Position numbers and translations under genes: made by a program. DNA of 64,000 nucleotides, from the NCBI RefSeq assembly GCF_015500095.1, contig NZ_CP062983.1:62001-126000 (forward strand), given 5' to 3'. The stretch is from Phototrophicus methaneseepsis. GTDB lineage: Bacteria; Chloroflexota; Anaerolineae; Aggregatilineales; Phototrophicaceae. The notes beneath the pieces are model-generated. The model did not search any database. It saw only the letters and a list, made by a program, of their open reading frames with translations, and was not told the DNA's origin. Below, in pieces: positions 24,264-33,368 of the stretch (its first letter is position 1; the number at the start of each line of letters is the position of its first letter).

Positions 24264-24293
24264 AGTATACCATTAGGCCAATTGGCAATTCAA
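24264..24293 (-). promoter_or_regulatory. Promoter of the tRNA/rpmG cluster
   Basis: On the minus strand TTGAAT (24293-24288) and TATACT (24269-24264) are spaced by 18 bases. Initiation would fall a few bases before the first tRNA, as expected for a stable-RNA promoter. Confidence 0.6.
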
Positions 24294-24439
24294 GATCGGA
24301 ATCCGTTATTTTGGAATCCATCAGTCAGGCACAGGAGGCAAATTCTATACAATGACGCCCACAAAGTCAACGGTTGCCATAGAGGATATTGCAACAAATC
24401 GCTGCGACATGGCTTTTGGGCTTCAGGGCGTTGTTTCTG

Positions 24440-25012
24440 CTAATAAATCGTTTCTTTGGCGAGCAGCATAGCGAGGAACTTCGCCATATTGCGCTGGCGT
24501 GTTTCTTCTTTTTTGACTGTGGAGAGGCGGTAGAGAATAGCATATCGGTTGGTACTACTGAGCGTATCAAAAAATGCCTGTGCCTGAGGATGCTCGTCCA
24601 GCATCGCCTGGAAGTCCTCCGGCACGGTGATGCGGCTTGAGGATTCATAGGCAGCATCCCAACGACCATCTGCCCTGGCCTGTTCAACTTCGTTCAGGCC
24701 CGCTGTGTGCATCCGCCCTTCTGCCATCAAGACCTCGGCCTTTTCGCGGTTGATGCGCGACCACTTACTCTTAGGCCGCCGGGGCGTAAAACGCTGCAAA
24801 AAATAATTCTCATCGAGCTTATTCTTCACCCCATCAATCCAGCCATAGCACAACGCCAGCGTCAAAGCCTGCTGATAATCAATCGTTGAATAAGGCGAGG
24901 CCTTCTTAGCGATCTTCATCCACAGCGCTTTTGCATCCGCATGGTTCGACACCAACCATTGCTCAAAATCAGTTTCTGTTTCAAAGGCGATTATGGGCAC
25001 CTCATCTGTCAT
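24440..25012 (-). CDS. YdeI/OmpD-associated family protein
   Basis: A 190-residue cytoplasmic protein. Family features: FETETDFEQWLVSNHADAKA at the N-terminus, YQQALTLALCYGWIDGVKNKLDE, FTPRRPKSKWSRINREKAEVL, then VPEDFQAMLDEHPQAQAFFD and the closing YRLSTVKKEETRQRNMAKF. Proteins of this family have been loosely linked to bacteriocin or peptide tolerance, but no biochemical activity is settled. It is a single gene with no close operon partner. Confidence 0.88.
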   Translation of the reverse strand: MTDEVPIIAFETETDFEQWLVSNHADAKALWMKIAKKASPYSTIDYQQALTLALCYGWIDGVKNKLDENYFLQRFTPRRPKSKWSRINREKAEVLMAEGRMHTAGLNEVEQARADGRWDAAYESSSRITVPEDFQAMLDEHPQAQAFFDTLSSTNRYAILYRLSTVKKEETRQRNMAKFLAMLLAKETIY

Positions 25013-25103
25013 ACGTTGGCTCCCTCTCTTTTATGCATCACCACAGTCCTTTATTTTACCACAAAAATAGCTCATTTGTTCCAAATAATTTATTCCAAAT
25101 AAA

Positions 25104-25129
25104 AAGAGCCGACTTATGTATCGGCTCTT
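25104..25129 (-). terminator. Terminator after the dienelactone hydrolase gene
   Basis: A perfect nine-base-pair stem AAGAGCCGA / TCGGCTCTT with an eight-base loop, followed on the minus strand by TTTATTTGG. Confidence 0.85.
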
Positions 25130-25153
25130 GGTATAGGTTGGTCAACCAGGCAG

Positions 25154-25972
25154 CTAGAGCTTGCGACGGAAGTAACTGACCATCTCGTCAAAGGCACTCA
25201 TAGCGACTTCGTCGGTACGCAATTGCCCATCAACGAGCATAAAGCCGTGCGGCTCACCCTGATATACTTTGAGTTCGAACGATTTGCCTGCATCAGCCAG
25301 CGCTGTGGCGTAGCTGTAAATATCGGCAATAGGGCTGGGCTGATCTTCCGTACCATGGATGATGAGCATGGGCGATTCTAGCTGATCAACAAGGTCCATG
25401 CCGGAGGGGCTGCCCGCATTTGGGAAGCCATACCACGCCACACCCGCGCCAAAGGCCGCCATCTGGGGTAAATAGCGCATGGTATAGCGGCCACCCGCAC
25501 AAAAGCCCGTCAGGCCCAAACGCTCCGGGTCCACATCATCACGCGCCATGAGGAAAGCCACGCTATCATCAACGAGCTGCATCATGGTTTCGTCACTGGG
25601 CTCTCGTTCGAAGGTCTGCCAGCCGACTGCCAGCACCACAAAGCCCTCTGCTGCGAATTGATCCGTCATATCACGGTAGCCCTGTTCCAGGCCGTTAAAG
25701 GAGTGAATCAAGACAATACCGGGATACGTGCCGGGGACCGAGGGTGCCGCCAGATAAGATTCATAATCCTGGCCGCCGCTGGTAATGAGCACGTCACCAC
25801 CTTCAGAGGTCAGCATCGCGTCCATGACGACATCGTCATCCGTCATATCATCATCTGTATCATCCTGGGCTTGCAACGGCACCATAGCCCACATCAGCAG
25901 CAGGAAAACGACGAACCAACGAACATGCATCTTTGTATGAATCTTTTTATCCATCACTTTAAGATCAAACAT
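25154..25972 (-). CDS. Exported dienelactone hydrolase family protein
   Basis: A 272-residue alpha/beta hydrolase. AAGGA lies nine bases before the ATG. An N-terminal signal anchor (HVRWFVVFLLLMWAMVPLQAQ, about 16-36) is followed by an Asp-rich linker (DDTDDDMTDDD), then the catalytic domain. The dienelactone hydrolase triad is visible: Cys158 in GFCAGG, Asp210 in GTEDQPSP, and His242 in GEPHGF. It probably hydrolyses an ester or lactone outside the membrane. No aromatic degradation genes are nearby, so the name indicates fold, not pathway. Confidence 0.9.
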   Translation of the reverse strand: MFDLKVMDKKIHTKMHVRWFVVFLLLMWAMVPLQAQDDTDDDMTDDDVVMDAMLTSEGGDVLITSGGQDYESYLAAPSVPGTYPGIVLIHSFNGLEQGYRDMTDQFAAEGFVVLAVGWQTFEREPSDETMMQLVDDSVAFLMARDDVDPERLGLTGFCAGGRYTMRYLPQMAAFGAGVAWYGFPNAGSPSGMDLVDQLESPMLIIHGTEDQPSPIADIYSYATALADAGKSFELKVYQGEPHGFMLVDGQLRTDEVAMSAFDEMVSYFRRKL

Positions 25973-26129
25973 CGTGTCTTTTCCTTATGAACTTTGCGAT
26001 CGATTCAGCTTAAAGCCGGGTCACGCCATATGACACGCTAGCGGATACTTGTTTCGGAAAGATAACGACTGCCGCCAATAAATCGAGCCAGGACTTGCCC
26101 ATGTGGCAAACAAAGCTACAATCAGCGCT

Positions 26130-26933
26130 ATGATAAAACGACGATTCATCCTGCTGTGTCTCCTGTTTGTCGCTGCTATCCTGAGTGGATGCAACGCACG
26201 CAGCACAGCTATCCCAACCCTGATGGACATTGACGCCAGTTCAACCCAGGCAGTGCTGACGCAAAACGCGCCGCCCGCGGGCTTTGATACGGTCGATTTC
26301 ACAGATATTGACGCCAATCTCACACGATTGACGGGCTGGCGCTATGATGCTTCGCTGGTGTTCAGGGGGACGTATGCCAGCACCACGCGAGAAGCCAATG
26401 CCAGCACACGCGCCAGCGTCTGGTATAACCAGGTCGCTTCTGCACGGCGCGTGGTCGCGCACGTCAGTGGGGACTTGCAGGAGAATGAGCAGGATACGCG
26501 TTACGAAGCGGTGCGGCTCGGCCCGGATGCCTTCCTGGTGCGCGATGGCACCTGCCTGACCAATGCCGGAGAAGATGCAGCGGTCGCCGCAGACCTGACG
26601 GCTGGGGAACTGCTCGGCGGCATACGAACAGCACGTGTCGCGCCACAAAAAGCCACAATCAATGGCGAATCCGTCTGGCGGTATCAATTCAGTCAGGAGG
26701 ACCTCATCCTGCCCGCTATTTCGCTGACGGAAGACGGCAGTATCAACAGCGTCAGTGGCGAATTATGGGTCGCCCCAGAGTATCATGCTGTCGTGCGCTT
26801 TTACGCCAATATCAACGTCGAGAATGCCTTTATCCTGGGCAGCACGCTCCCACTGACAGGCACCATCTCTCTGCAATACGATCTCTACGATGTGGGCGAG
26901 GTACCGAATATCAGCGTGCCGTTTGGTTGCTAA
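26130..26933 (+). CDS. Hypothetical lipoprotein
   Basis: A 267-residue protein from the ATG at 26130. The N-terminus MIKRRFILLCLLFVAAILSGC is a lipoprotein signal with lipobox LSGC, so the mature protein should be tethered to the outer face of the membrane. The remaining part is beta-rich (VWYNQVASARRVVAHVSGDL, GELWVAPEYHAVVRFYANI) and ends in a Cys (VPFGC), with one other Cys in DGTCLTN. The pattern is compatible with LolA/LppX-like lipid-binding folds, but this is a guess. The threonine dehydratase gene follows after 30 bases, so the two may share a transcript. Confidence 0.7.
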   Translation: MIKRRFILLCLLFVAAILSGCNARSTAIPTLMDIDASSTQAVLTQNAPPAGFDTVDFTDIDANLTRLTGWRYDASLVFRGTYASTTREANASTRASVWYNQVASARRVVAHVSGDLQENEQDTRYEAVRLGPDAFLVRDGTCLTNAGEDAAVAADLTAGELLGGIRTARVAPQKATINGESVWRYQFSQEDLILPAISLTEDGSINSVSGELWVAPEYHAVVRFYANINVENAFILGSTLPLTGTISLQYDLYDVGEVPNISVPFGC

Positions 26934-26963
26934 AAGCTCATCATCCCCTCTGAAAGGCTACCC

Positions 26964-27899
26964 ATGCTGAAGTTGGCAGACATCATCCATGCAGAACGCC
27001 GCATTCGCCCCTATTTGCAGCCCACACCTCTGGAAGCCGCACCTGATCTCGGCAGCGAGGTCTACCTCAAGCTAGAAAATGCCAATAAGACGCATTCGTT
27101 CAAAGTACGGGGTGCGCTCAATGCGGTGCTGGCACTCGATGAAGCCGCCCGGTCACGCGGGTTAATCGCCGCGAGTTCTGGCAATCACGCCCAGGGGCTA
27201 GCTTATGCGGCACAACTTGTCGGCGCGCAAGCTACAATCCTGATGCCCAAACACACGCCCCAGAAGAAAGTCAACGGCGTGCGGCGTTTTGGCGCGCAGG
27301 CTGTGCTATTCGGCGATTATTATGACCAGACAGAAGCCGAAGCCCGCCGCCGTGAGCGCGACGAAGGTCTGACGTATGTCTCGCCCTATAACGATCCCTT
27401 TATCATTGCAGGGGCGGGGACCATCGGCCTTGAAATCGCCCGATCCTTACCGGAAGTCGCGCGTGTGGTGGTCCCGCTGAGCGGCGGCGGGCTGATGAGC
27501 GGCGTTGCCCTGGCGATTGACGCACTATGCCCGCAGGCTCAGATTATCGGCGTGAATGCCACATCTGCCCCCGCCTTTTACAATCGCCGCACTAACAGCG
27601 ACCTGCCGCAACAGTGGGATACCCTGGCAGAAGCGCTCTCCGGCGATATTGAAGCAGGCAGCATCACGATCCCCATGGTGGCAGATCTGGTTGATGACAT
27701 CGTGTTGGTGAGCGAAGCACAGATCGCGGGTGCGATGCGTTGGTTGCTCGATGTACAGGGCTGGCTGGTAGAAGGCGGCGGCGCGGTTGGCGTGGCAGCG
27801 ATGTTGCATGAGGTTATCCCCAACGATGGCCGACAAACAGCAATCGTCGTCAGCGGCGGCAACGTCGATATCACCACCCTACAGCAGATACTCACCTAA
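26964..27899 (+). CDS. PLP-dependent threonine/serine dehydratase
   Basis: Deaminates threonine to 2-oxobutyrate (or serine to pyruvate). The 311-residue length fits a catabolic-type or serine/threonine dehydratase without the C-terminal regulatory ACT domain. Lys47 in THSFKVRGA is the Schiff-base lysine. SSGNHAQGLAYAA binds the substrate carboxylate, and VVPLSGGGLMSGVA is the glycine-rich phosphate loop. The end, VVSGGNVDI, is also typical. Serine racemase activity cannot be excluded. Its stop codon overlaps the convergent acetyltransferase gene by four bases. Confidence 0.93.
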   Translation: MLKLADIIHAERRIRPYLQPTPLEAAPDLGSEVYLKLENANKTHSFKVRGALNAVLALDEAARSRGLIAASSGNHAQGLAYAAQLVGAQATILMPKHTPQKKVNGVRRFGAQAVLFGDYYDQTEAEARRRERDEGLTYVSPYNDPFIIAGAGTIGLEIARSLPEVARVVVPLSGGGLMSGVALAIDALCPQAQIIGVNATSAPAFYNRRTNSDLPQQWDTLAEALSGDIEAGSITIPMVADLVDDIVLVSEAQIAGAMRWLLDVQGWLVEGGGAVGVAAMLHEVIPNDGRQTAIVVSGGNVDITTLQQILT

Positions 27900-28504
27900 A
27901 TGAGCGCTGCCCCTGTTTCTTGGCTTTGCTGTATATATTCATCGCGCAGCAAGCCAAAATAATATTCGCCACAGAGCCGCCCATCGGCCAACTTGAGATT
28001 CTGACGCAGGTGTGCCTCCAGCACCAAGCCGCAGCGCTCAGCCACACGGGCACTACGCGGATTGGCATCACTGCACCGCAGCAGTACACGCTGCGCCTGT
28101 AGATGGTCGAAGATGAACGCCAGGGCACCCTGGGCCGCTTCTGTGACGTAGCCGCGCCCTTCGTGGTCAATATCCACAAAATAACCCAGTTCAAATTCCG
28201 GCAGGTCCCAATTTGACGCACCAACGTAAATCTGTGCGACGAAAGCGCCTGTCTCACGGTCCCACGCACCGAAGAAGAAGTGTTTACGCAGCGCCCATTG
28301 GGCCGCGAATTCACGCACGAGGCTTTCCGCTTCTTCTTCTGATTGCAAGGACCGAACCGGGTTATCCGCTTCGAAAGGAAAAAGGTGTTTCACATTGCGC
28401 CGGGCCATTTCCCAATAGGCGGCACCATCACCGGCCCGATAAGCTCTGACGATGAGCCGTTTTGTCTCATAACAAGTCGGGATTTCTAAAAGCATTCGAT
28501 GCAT
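27896..28504 (-). CDS. GNAT acetyltransferase, RimJ/RimL type
   Basis: The start is the ATG at 28504 with GGAGG seven bases upstream; the frame is open further but without a ribosome site. The 202 residues begin MHRMLLEIPTCYETKRLIVRAY, the usual RimJ-like opening (ETxRLxLR). They continue with FELGYFVDIDHEGRGYVTEAA, the acetyl-CoA binding region, and VLLRCSDANPRSARVAERCGLVLEA. It probably acetylates a protein N-terminus or a small amine; acceptor unknown. It is convergent with, and overlaps by four bases, the dehydratase gene. Confidence 0.9.
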   Translation of the reverse strand: MHRMLLEIPTCYETKRLIVRAYRAGDGAAYWEMARRNVKHLFPFEADNPVRSLQSEEEAESLVREFAAQWALRKHFFFGAWDRETGAFVAQIYVGASNWDLPEFELGYFVDIDHEGRGYVTEAAQGALAFIFDHLQAQRVLLRCSDANPRSARVAERCGLVLEAHLRQNLKLADGRLCGEYYFGLLRDEYIQQSQETGAALI

Positions 28505-28654
28505 CAGATGACCTCCATCCAAAGTGAACGCAAAAACATGCGCGCAGTATACGCCCGGATGCCCAGCAAGACGATACTGACCTGTATCACCCAGCACGAA
28601 GTGCGTCAAAACGGGTCAAAACAACCCATATCAAAACAACCCAGGCCCAAACAA

Positions 28655-28680
28655 AAGGGCCTGCCAACTGGCAAGCCCTT
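28655..28680 (-). terminator. Terminator after the PA14-SH3 gene
   Basis: Stem AAGGGC-TTGCC / GGCA-GGCCCTT on the minus strand, nearly perfect, followed by TTGTTTGGG. Confidence 0.75.
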
Positions 28681-28716
28681 CATCAAGTTTAAAGTGCGTG
28701 TTGCTAAGGTATACGG

Positions 28717-29766
28717 CTAAGGATTCACAACAGGCACGTTGTTCATATCGCCTTCCACCTGCTTAAGGTAGCCCGTGAAGACCCACCCCACGGTGCCCTT
28801 CCAGAGGACTTGGTACCAATCCCCGCCAGAAGTACGTGCCACAACCGGCAAGAAGCTACCCCAGGTAATGCGCCCTGTCTGCTCTGCGAAGACATTCGGC
28901 GCGGATCTCAGCTTCATACCAGCGAGGGCCTGGACCAGCACCCCGGTATCGCTGTAGCCAGAGGGCAAGCCATATAGCGTCGTCGCACTGCGAACAGGTG
29001 CCGTGAACTCGTTAAAGTTGAAGTAGAGATAGTAGCCATAAGCCCAGCCTGTGTAACCGCCAAGTTCCAGCAAGAACCATGTCGCGTCATCGTTGCGGCC
29101 CACAACCTGATACGTCTGCCCGCGCAAAATACGAGCAATGCGGCCACCACCGAGCGAAGGTGCATCGCGGATGTTCAACACGCTCGCACGGATGACTGTC
29201 GCCGTCAGGGCACCGGCAGGGATGGGCGGCAGGCCCGTGGCGGTCGGCGTCGGGCTGGGGCCAGCCGTCGGCGAAGCGATCAGCGCAGCAGGCTCCCAGA
29301 AAAATTGCACCATCGCCGCACCCGCACGGTCAGCATATTCCACAACGAGCGTAATTTCTGTTGTGGCATCGACGTAAACATCTGCCACCTGGGTTTGCTG
29401 TGTGCCTGTATTACTATAAAAATCAATAATAGTCGTGCCGTTAACGATGGCCCGCGCGCCATCATCAGCGCTCAGGTAAAAACGATAGTATCCCGGTGCG
29501 AGATATTCCTGCGTCGTCCAGCGGACACTGAAGCCATCAGCAGGGATACCTGTGTTGGGGATGGGGCTGCTATCGCCAAAGTTGAAGTTGACCTGTGTAT
29601 CAATTTTAGATAGATAGGGGCTGCCGCTCAGGTCAGGATTCGTAAAATACTGCCCAAGCCAGGTCGAACCGAATTGTTGCGCCTGAATCACGATTACAGA
29701 AAGGACCAGCAGCAAGGCCAGGCTCAGCACCAGTGCAGGTATGAATAAGCGTCGAGTCGTCCTCAT
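28717..29766 (-). CDS. Exported PA14-domain protein with SH3 domains
   Basis: The ATG at 29766, preceded by AGGGAG, gives 349 residues. A signal peptide comes first (FIPALVLSLALLLVLSVIVIQAQ). A PA14 carbohydrate-binding domain follows (WLGQYFTNPDLSGSP, RWTTQEYLAPGYYRFYLSADDGARAIVNG). Next are a Pro/Thr linker and two bacterial SH3 domains (VLNIRDAPSLGGGRIARIL and GMKLRSAPNVFAEQTGRI). It is predicted to sit outside the membrane and bind wall or environmental glycans. It has no catalytic domain, so an adhesion or substrate-capture role is likely. Related to the SH3 proteins at 1623, 31972 and 46967. Confidence 0.85.
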   Translation of the reverse strand: MRTTRRLFIPALVLSLALLLVLSVIVIQAQQFGSTWLGQYFTNPDLSGSPYLSKIDTQVNFNFGDSSPIPNTGIPADGFSVRWTTQEYLAPGYYRFYLSADDGARAIVNGTTIIDFYSNTGTQQTQVADVYVDATTEITLVVEYADRAGAAMVQFFWEPAALIASPTAGPSPTPTATGLPPIPAGALTATVIRASVLNIRDAPSLGGGRIARILRGQTYQVVGRNDDATWFLLELGGYTGWAYGYYLYFNFNEFTAPVRSATTLYGLPSGYSDTGVLVQALAGMKLRSAPNVFAEQTGRITWGSFLPVVARTSGGDWYQVLWKGTVGWVFTGYLKQVEGDMNNVPVVNP

Positions 29767-30113
29767 GAGAGCTGTCTCCCTAGCAAGTGGGTGAAAATTA
29801 CAGCGTTGCATTGGGCATGGCTTCCCCACCAGCACAACGCACACACCAATACGGCTTTAATACGAACGTCTTCTCGACGTTTTTATCCCAGTCTTTATCA
29901 TAGACTTTAATTTAGACCTTAACGCAACGTTTGAGACGAACGCCTTTTTGGATGGTCGCCGTAACGTCAACGTTAGTATACCACCGAGCTGTATTTCAGC
30001 ACCTTTATTATGGGGCAGGAATAGGAATAAGAGGCTAGTCATCGGGCATGATGATTGACCGCACAAGCCTGAAGACGTGCAATAAACGGTTGTTTATTTA
30101 GCTGGAGGGGGAT
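29767..30113. other. Intergenic region without a convincing gene
   Basis: 347 bases. A 69-codon leftward frame (29857-30066) lacks a ribosome site and protein-like composition. The region should carry the promoter of the PA14-SH3 gene. Confidence 0.45.
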
Positions 30114-30509
30114 TCAAAACGTCGGAGTGAGGATTTTTTCGCGTTCTTTTAAAAATTCATAACCCTCTTCAAAGGTAGCAAAAGCATAAACGCGCCGGGC
30201 TCTCTTCGGGAATAAACGCGCCATCACGCGACCAATAACTACCAATACGGGTTTCACCCCGACAACTACTGTCAGGTTGAGATTATCTTCCCGGCGTCGG
30301 GCAAGTCGGCGGATTTCTCGCGGGCTGTCAGGTGGCAAGCAGGTACTTTTTTCGAAGTCAAGCAATAGAGAAACGGGCTTTGGCGCGCTCTGAATCCATT
30401 GATAGCAAGTGGCATCCGCTTCATGAAACTGTGACCACGTCCACAGGCCCACAAACTGGAAAATAATTACGTGAGGCAGATCTTCTGCCCAATCGCAAAA
30501 TACCGACAT
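30114..30509 (-). CDS. STAS-like small hypothetical protein (second copy)
   Basis: A 131-residue protein with AGGAT seven bases before its ATG. Layout: strand HVIIFQFVGLW, helix around FHEADATCYQWI, strand VSLLLDFEKS, helix PREIRRLARRRED, strand-helix LTVVVGVKPVLVVIGRVMARLF, final strand-helix RVYAFATFEEGYEFL. The order and the central DF match the protein at 3100-3522, which I take as a distant paralogue. No enzyme motif is seen. A regulatory or partner-binding role, as for STAS domains, is possible. It is divergent from the DAO oxidoreductase gene. Confidence 0.65.
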   Translation of the reverse strand: MSVFCDWAEDLPHVIIFQFVGLWTWSQFHEADATCYQWIQSAPKPVSLLLDFEKSTCLPPDSPREIRRLARRREDNLNLTVVVGVKPVLVVIGRVMARLFPKRARRVYAFATFEEGYEFLKEREKILTPTF

Positions 30510-30718
30510 GATATTATCCTGATCCTATTGCATCACACCATCCCCTGAGCTTATTATCTCTCCATATCAAAAATTGTCTATCAGGTCTAACACGTAACTT
30601 TGTGTAATATTTGTATATACTAACGAGCATGGATGCTTGAGTTGTTTCTCTACTCAAGGAGGGCCATAATACGTAAACGCCGTTCAACCTGTTTAATTCA
30701 ACCCAATGGGCAGCCACG

Positions 30719-31864
30719 ATGACAGTCTCCTACTGGCAAATCAACAAAAATCGACAGATCCAGGAAGCCGATGTGCTCATTGTGGGTGCAGGTCTCATTG
30801 GCTGTGCGGCGGCTTACTTCGCCGCAGAGATGGGCCACAGCGTTACGATTGTCGATGCGCGCGACCTGGCGCAGGGCGCCAGTGGGCGCAACGCCGGATT
30901 CATGATTACGGGACTGGATAGCTATTATCATCGCGCTGTAGCGCATTATGGCGAAGCCGTGGTCAAAGAAATGTGGGCACTCTCTCGTGAGAGCATCGGC
31001 TTCTGGCGCAGTATTGTAGCGCGTACAGGCACTGTTCCCTATGAACAATGTGGGTCGCTGTTATTGGCAGAAAGTGCGGAAGAAGCGGCAGAATTGGCCC
31101 TGGCGGCAAAAGCACTGGAGCAAGCCGGGTTCGATATTGTCTATCATGAAAAGGACCCCTTAGGACGCGGCTATCATGCTGCCATCGAACAGCCACAGGA
31201 CGGGGCTGTGCAGCCTTACGAACTCGCACAAGCGGTGCTGAGTTTGAGCGGCGCGGAACTCATCAGCAGCAACCCGGTTTATGCCATCGGACAGACAGAA
31301 CCAGAAGTCGTCACCGTCTACACACAAAAGACGATCTATAGAGCGCGTTATGTGCTGCTGTGCACCAATGCCTATTCGCCCTTCCTGGACGCATTCTTCG
31401 TAGGCAAGGTCATCCCGACGCGGGCCCAGGCCCTCGTCACAGACCCACTGCCGGAGCGCGTATTGCACAGTTGCGGATACAGTCGCTACGGTTATATGTA
31501 TTATCGCTGCACATTTGATAACCGCTTCTTAATTGGGGGTGCGCGCGACCTGTATACAGACGAAGAAGCCAACACCAGCGAAGACCGCTTGAACGAGCAT
31601 GTTCAGGCCGCGCTCGATGCCTATATTCAGCGTTACTTCCCGGATGTGCAGGCCCCGGTCGCGCAGCGCTGGTCCGGGATTATGGGCTTCAGTGTCGATG
31701 GGTTGCCACAGGTGGGCACCCTGCCGGGTAAGCCCCGCGTCGGCTATGCGGTCGGCTTCACGGGGCATGGGCTTTCGCTCGGCGCAGGGACCGCCCAACG
31801 TGCCATCGACTATCTGCTAAAAGGCACTTCCCCCGGCGCAGTCGATGCAAAGCGGCTCAGCTAG
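30719..31864 (+). CDS. FAD-dependent oxidoreductase (DAO family)
   Basis: A 381-residue cytoplasmic flavoenzyme. The dinucleotide-binding motif GAGLIG lies at 23-28, followed by the acidic residue at the strand end (VTIVDAR) and ASGRNAGF, typical of D-amino acid oxidase/sarcosine oxidase/PuuB-like enzymes. The C-terminal half has RWSGIMGFSVDGLPQVG and GYAVGFTGHGLSLG, the FAD ribityl and substrate region. Likely substrates are amines or N-methyl/gamma-glutamyl amino compounds. No transporter or pathway gene nearby narrows this. Confidence 0.9.
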   Translation: MTVSYWQINKNRQIQEADVLIVGAGLIGCAAAYFAAEMGHSVTIVDARDLAQGASGRNAGFMITGLDSYYHRAVAHYGEAVVKEMWALSRESIGFWRSIVARTGTVPYEQCGSLLLAESAEEAAELALAAKALEQAGFDIVYHEKDPLGRGYHAAIEQPQDGAVQPYELAQAVLSLSGAELISSNPVYAIGQTEPEVVTVYTQKTIYRARYVLLCTNAYSPFLDAFFVGKVIPTRAQALVTDPLPERVLHSCGYSRYGYMYYRCTFDNRFLIGGARDLYTDEEANTSEDRLNEHVQAALDAYIQRYFPDVQAPVAQRWSGIMGFSVDGLPQVGTLPGKPRVGYAVGFTGHGLSLGAGTAQRAIDYLLKGTSPGAVDAKRLS

Positions 31865-31898
31865 AGCGAGCCATGCACCTTATTCGCTCAACACAAAA

Positions 31899-31923
31899 CA
31901 GGCCCACTCGATGAGCGGGCCTG
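31899..31923. terminator. Bidirectional terminator
   Basis: Stem CAGGCCC / GGGCCTG with additional partial pairing of CTC/GAG. It is flanked by AAAA and CTTTT between convergent genes. Confidence 0.75.
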
Positions 31924-31971
31924 CTTTTATCTTACTGTGTGACACGCTGTCACATTGAGCCGCTGTAGCGT

Positions 31972-33159
31972 TTAGCCACAGGTACCCTTTGCCAGTGTGT
32001 AGGTACGGGTGCGCGTGTTATCGCTCTCGTTCGTCTCAGGGACGACGTTACCACTATCAATCGTCACCAGGATTTCATGTTCCTCAGCATAGTACACGCT
32101 CACTGTCAACGGAATCAGGACCAGGAAGTTCTGCCCCGGTGCAAGTGACGGGACGGTTGAGGAATTGCTGGTCGTTACGGTACCGGATGACACATGGCGA
32201 TCACGAACAGTTACGGTGATGGGCGTCCCGGTGTTGCCGCTGCCATTGTTCAGGACATCGACAGCCACGTTAAAGGCGGTGGCACACGTCGGTGTTGCGG
32301 GCTGCAAGGCGGCACCGTTCACAGCCAGGTTAGAGACAGCCACAGGCGTATTGGTTGCGGGTGGCGTGGGTGTGAATGGCGGCGCGATCTGCGGCAAATT
32401 AGCGAGGTTACCCTCTGCACGCACAATCCCTGGAGAGATAAAGCCACGGCGGCCCGTGCTCAGTTGGACGTAATACCAACCATTGCCGCTGCTGCTAATG
32501 CCCACAATCGGGGCGCTTTCGCCTGTCAGCAAAGCACCTACGGTGTCGTAAGCGGTGCTATCACCCTGACGCACATTGGCATCGACAAGCGCGGTCACTG
32601 TCGGGCTTTGATCAAAGGCGGTTGGCGTCGCGGCCAATGTCGGGCGCGGCTGCACATTAACCTGTGTGGCGGTCGGGGTTGCTTGAGGGATTTCCACGAA
32701 TTCCGGCGGGTTATTTTCAATACGAATTGGGCTGACGCGGAAGAACTGCGGTTCACTACCCGTGATATTCACCGTCAGGCGGATTTCATAAAGGCCATCC
32801 GGGGCGGTGGTGGTGTTCCATTCACCCAATACATCATCTTGTACACTCGTTGCATTTGGCAATGTCGCGGGGAACCAGGGCTGTTCAGCCTGTGGGGTCG
32901 CTGTCGCACCATCGGCGCTAACAATCACAGGCTCTACCTGCAACGGGCGAAATTCAATGAAGTAATTCGCCATGCTGGGTAGGTTGGCTGTCCCACGGAC
33001 TTCCAGGCGATCGTGGACCACATAAACAGGGGGCGGGAAGGAAATATTGATGTTGGGATCTTCCGGCTCTCCGATAGGTTCAATGATGTTTTCCTGCGCA
33101 GTAACGGTCAAAACTGCCGTCAGCGCCAGGATGAGCACAATCAATAAGCGTCTTTTCAT
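31972..33159 (-). CDS. Exported protein with SH3 and CARDB domains
   Basis: 395 residues. A signal peptide (LLIVLILALTAVLTVTAQ) leads into a beta-sandwich N-terminal region (VYVVHDRLEVRGTANLPSMA). A Thr/Pro linker and an SH3 domain follow (VDANVRQGDSTAYDTVGALL, GWYYVQLSTGRRGFI). A CARDB-type adhesion domain forms the end (FNVAVDVLNNGSGNTGTPIT, ILVTIDSGNVVPETNESDN). CARDB domains are found in bacterial surface proteins. No enzyme domain is seen, so it likely serves in wall or surface binding. It is convergent with the DAO gene. Confidence 0.85.
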   Translation of the reverse strand: MKRRLLIVLILALTAVLTVTAQENIIEPIGEPEDPNINISFPPPVYVVHDRLEVRGTANLPSMANYFIEFRPLQVEPVIVSADGATATPQAEQPWFPATLPNATSVQDDVLGEWNTTTAPDGLYEIRLTVNITGSEPQFFRVSPIRIENNPPEFVEIPQATPTATQVNVQPRPTLAATPTAFDQSPTVTALVDANVRQGDSTAYDTVGALLTGESAPIVGISSSGNGWYYVQLSTGRRGFISPGIVRAEGNLANLPQIAPPFTPTPPATNTPVAVSNLAVNGAALQPATPTCATAFNVAVDVLNNGSGNTGTPITVTVRDRHVSSGTVTTSNSSTVPSLAPGQNFLVLIPLTVSVYYAEEHEILVTIDSGNVVPETNESDNTRTRTYTLAKGTCG

Positions 33160-33368
33160 CTCGGCAATCTCCAGGCTTCTTTTATCAATGACTACTGAAC
33201 TTAATGATACGCGAATTCAGAGTTGCTTGCTCTACGTCCAGCGTACGTTAAGCTAAGTATTACCTGATGATACGCCAAATAATGTGTTAGATGAGATAAA
33301 CGACTGATAAAAATCTGACAACGCAAGCCATCCGCCCCCTGGCCTTGCCTGGTGATGATGATGGCACG

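Noticed and set aside
24440-25012. Bacteriocin immunity system formed by the YdeI-like and CPBP genes
   Set aside because: The two genes are 4 kb apart, separated by housekeeping genes, and no bacteriocin precursor is present.
29857-30066. 69-codon leftward open frame
   Set aside because: No ribosome site, no conserved features, in an otherwise empty intergenic region.
32194-32982. 262-codon rightward open frame
   Set aside because: Antisense to the SH3-CARDB gene; repeated Arg/Gly/Cys composition typical of shadow frames.
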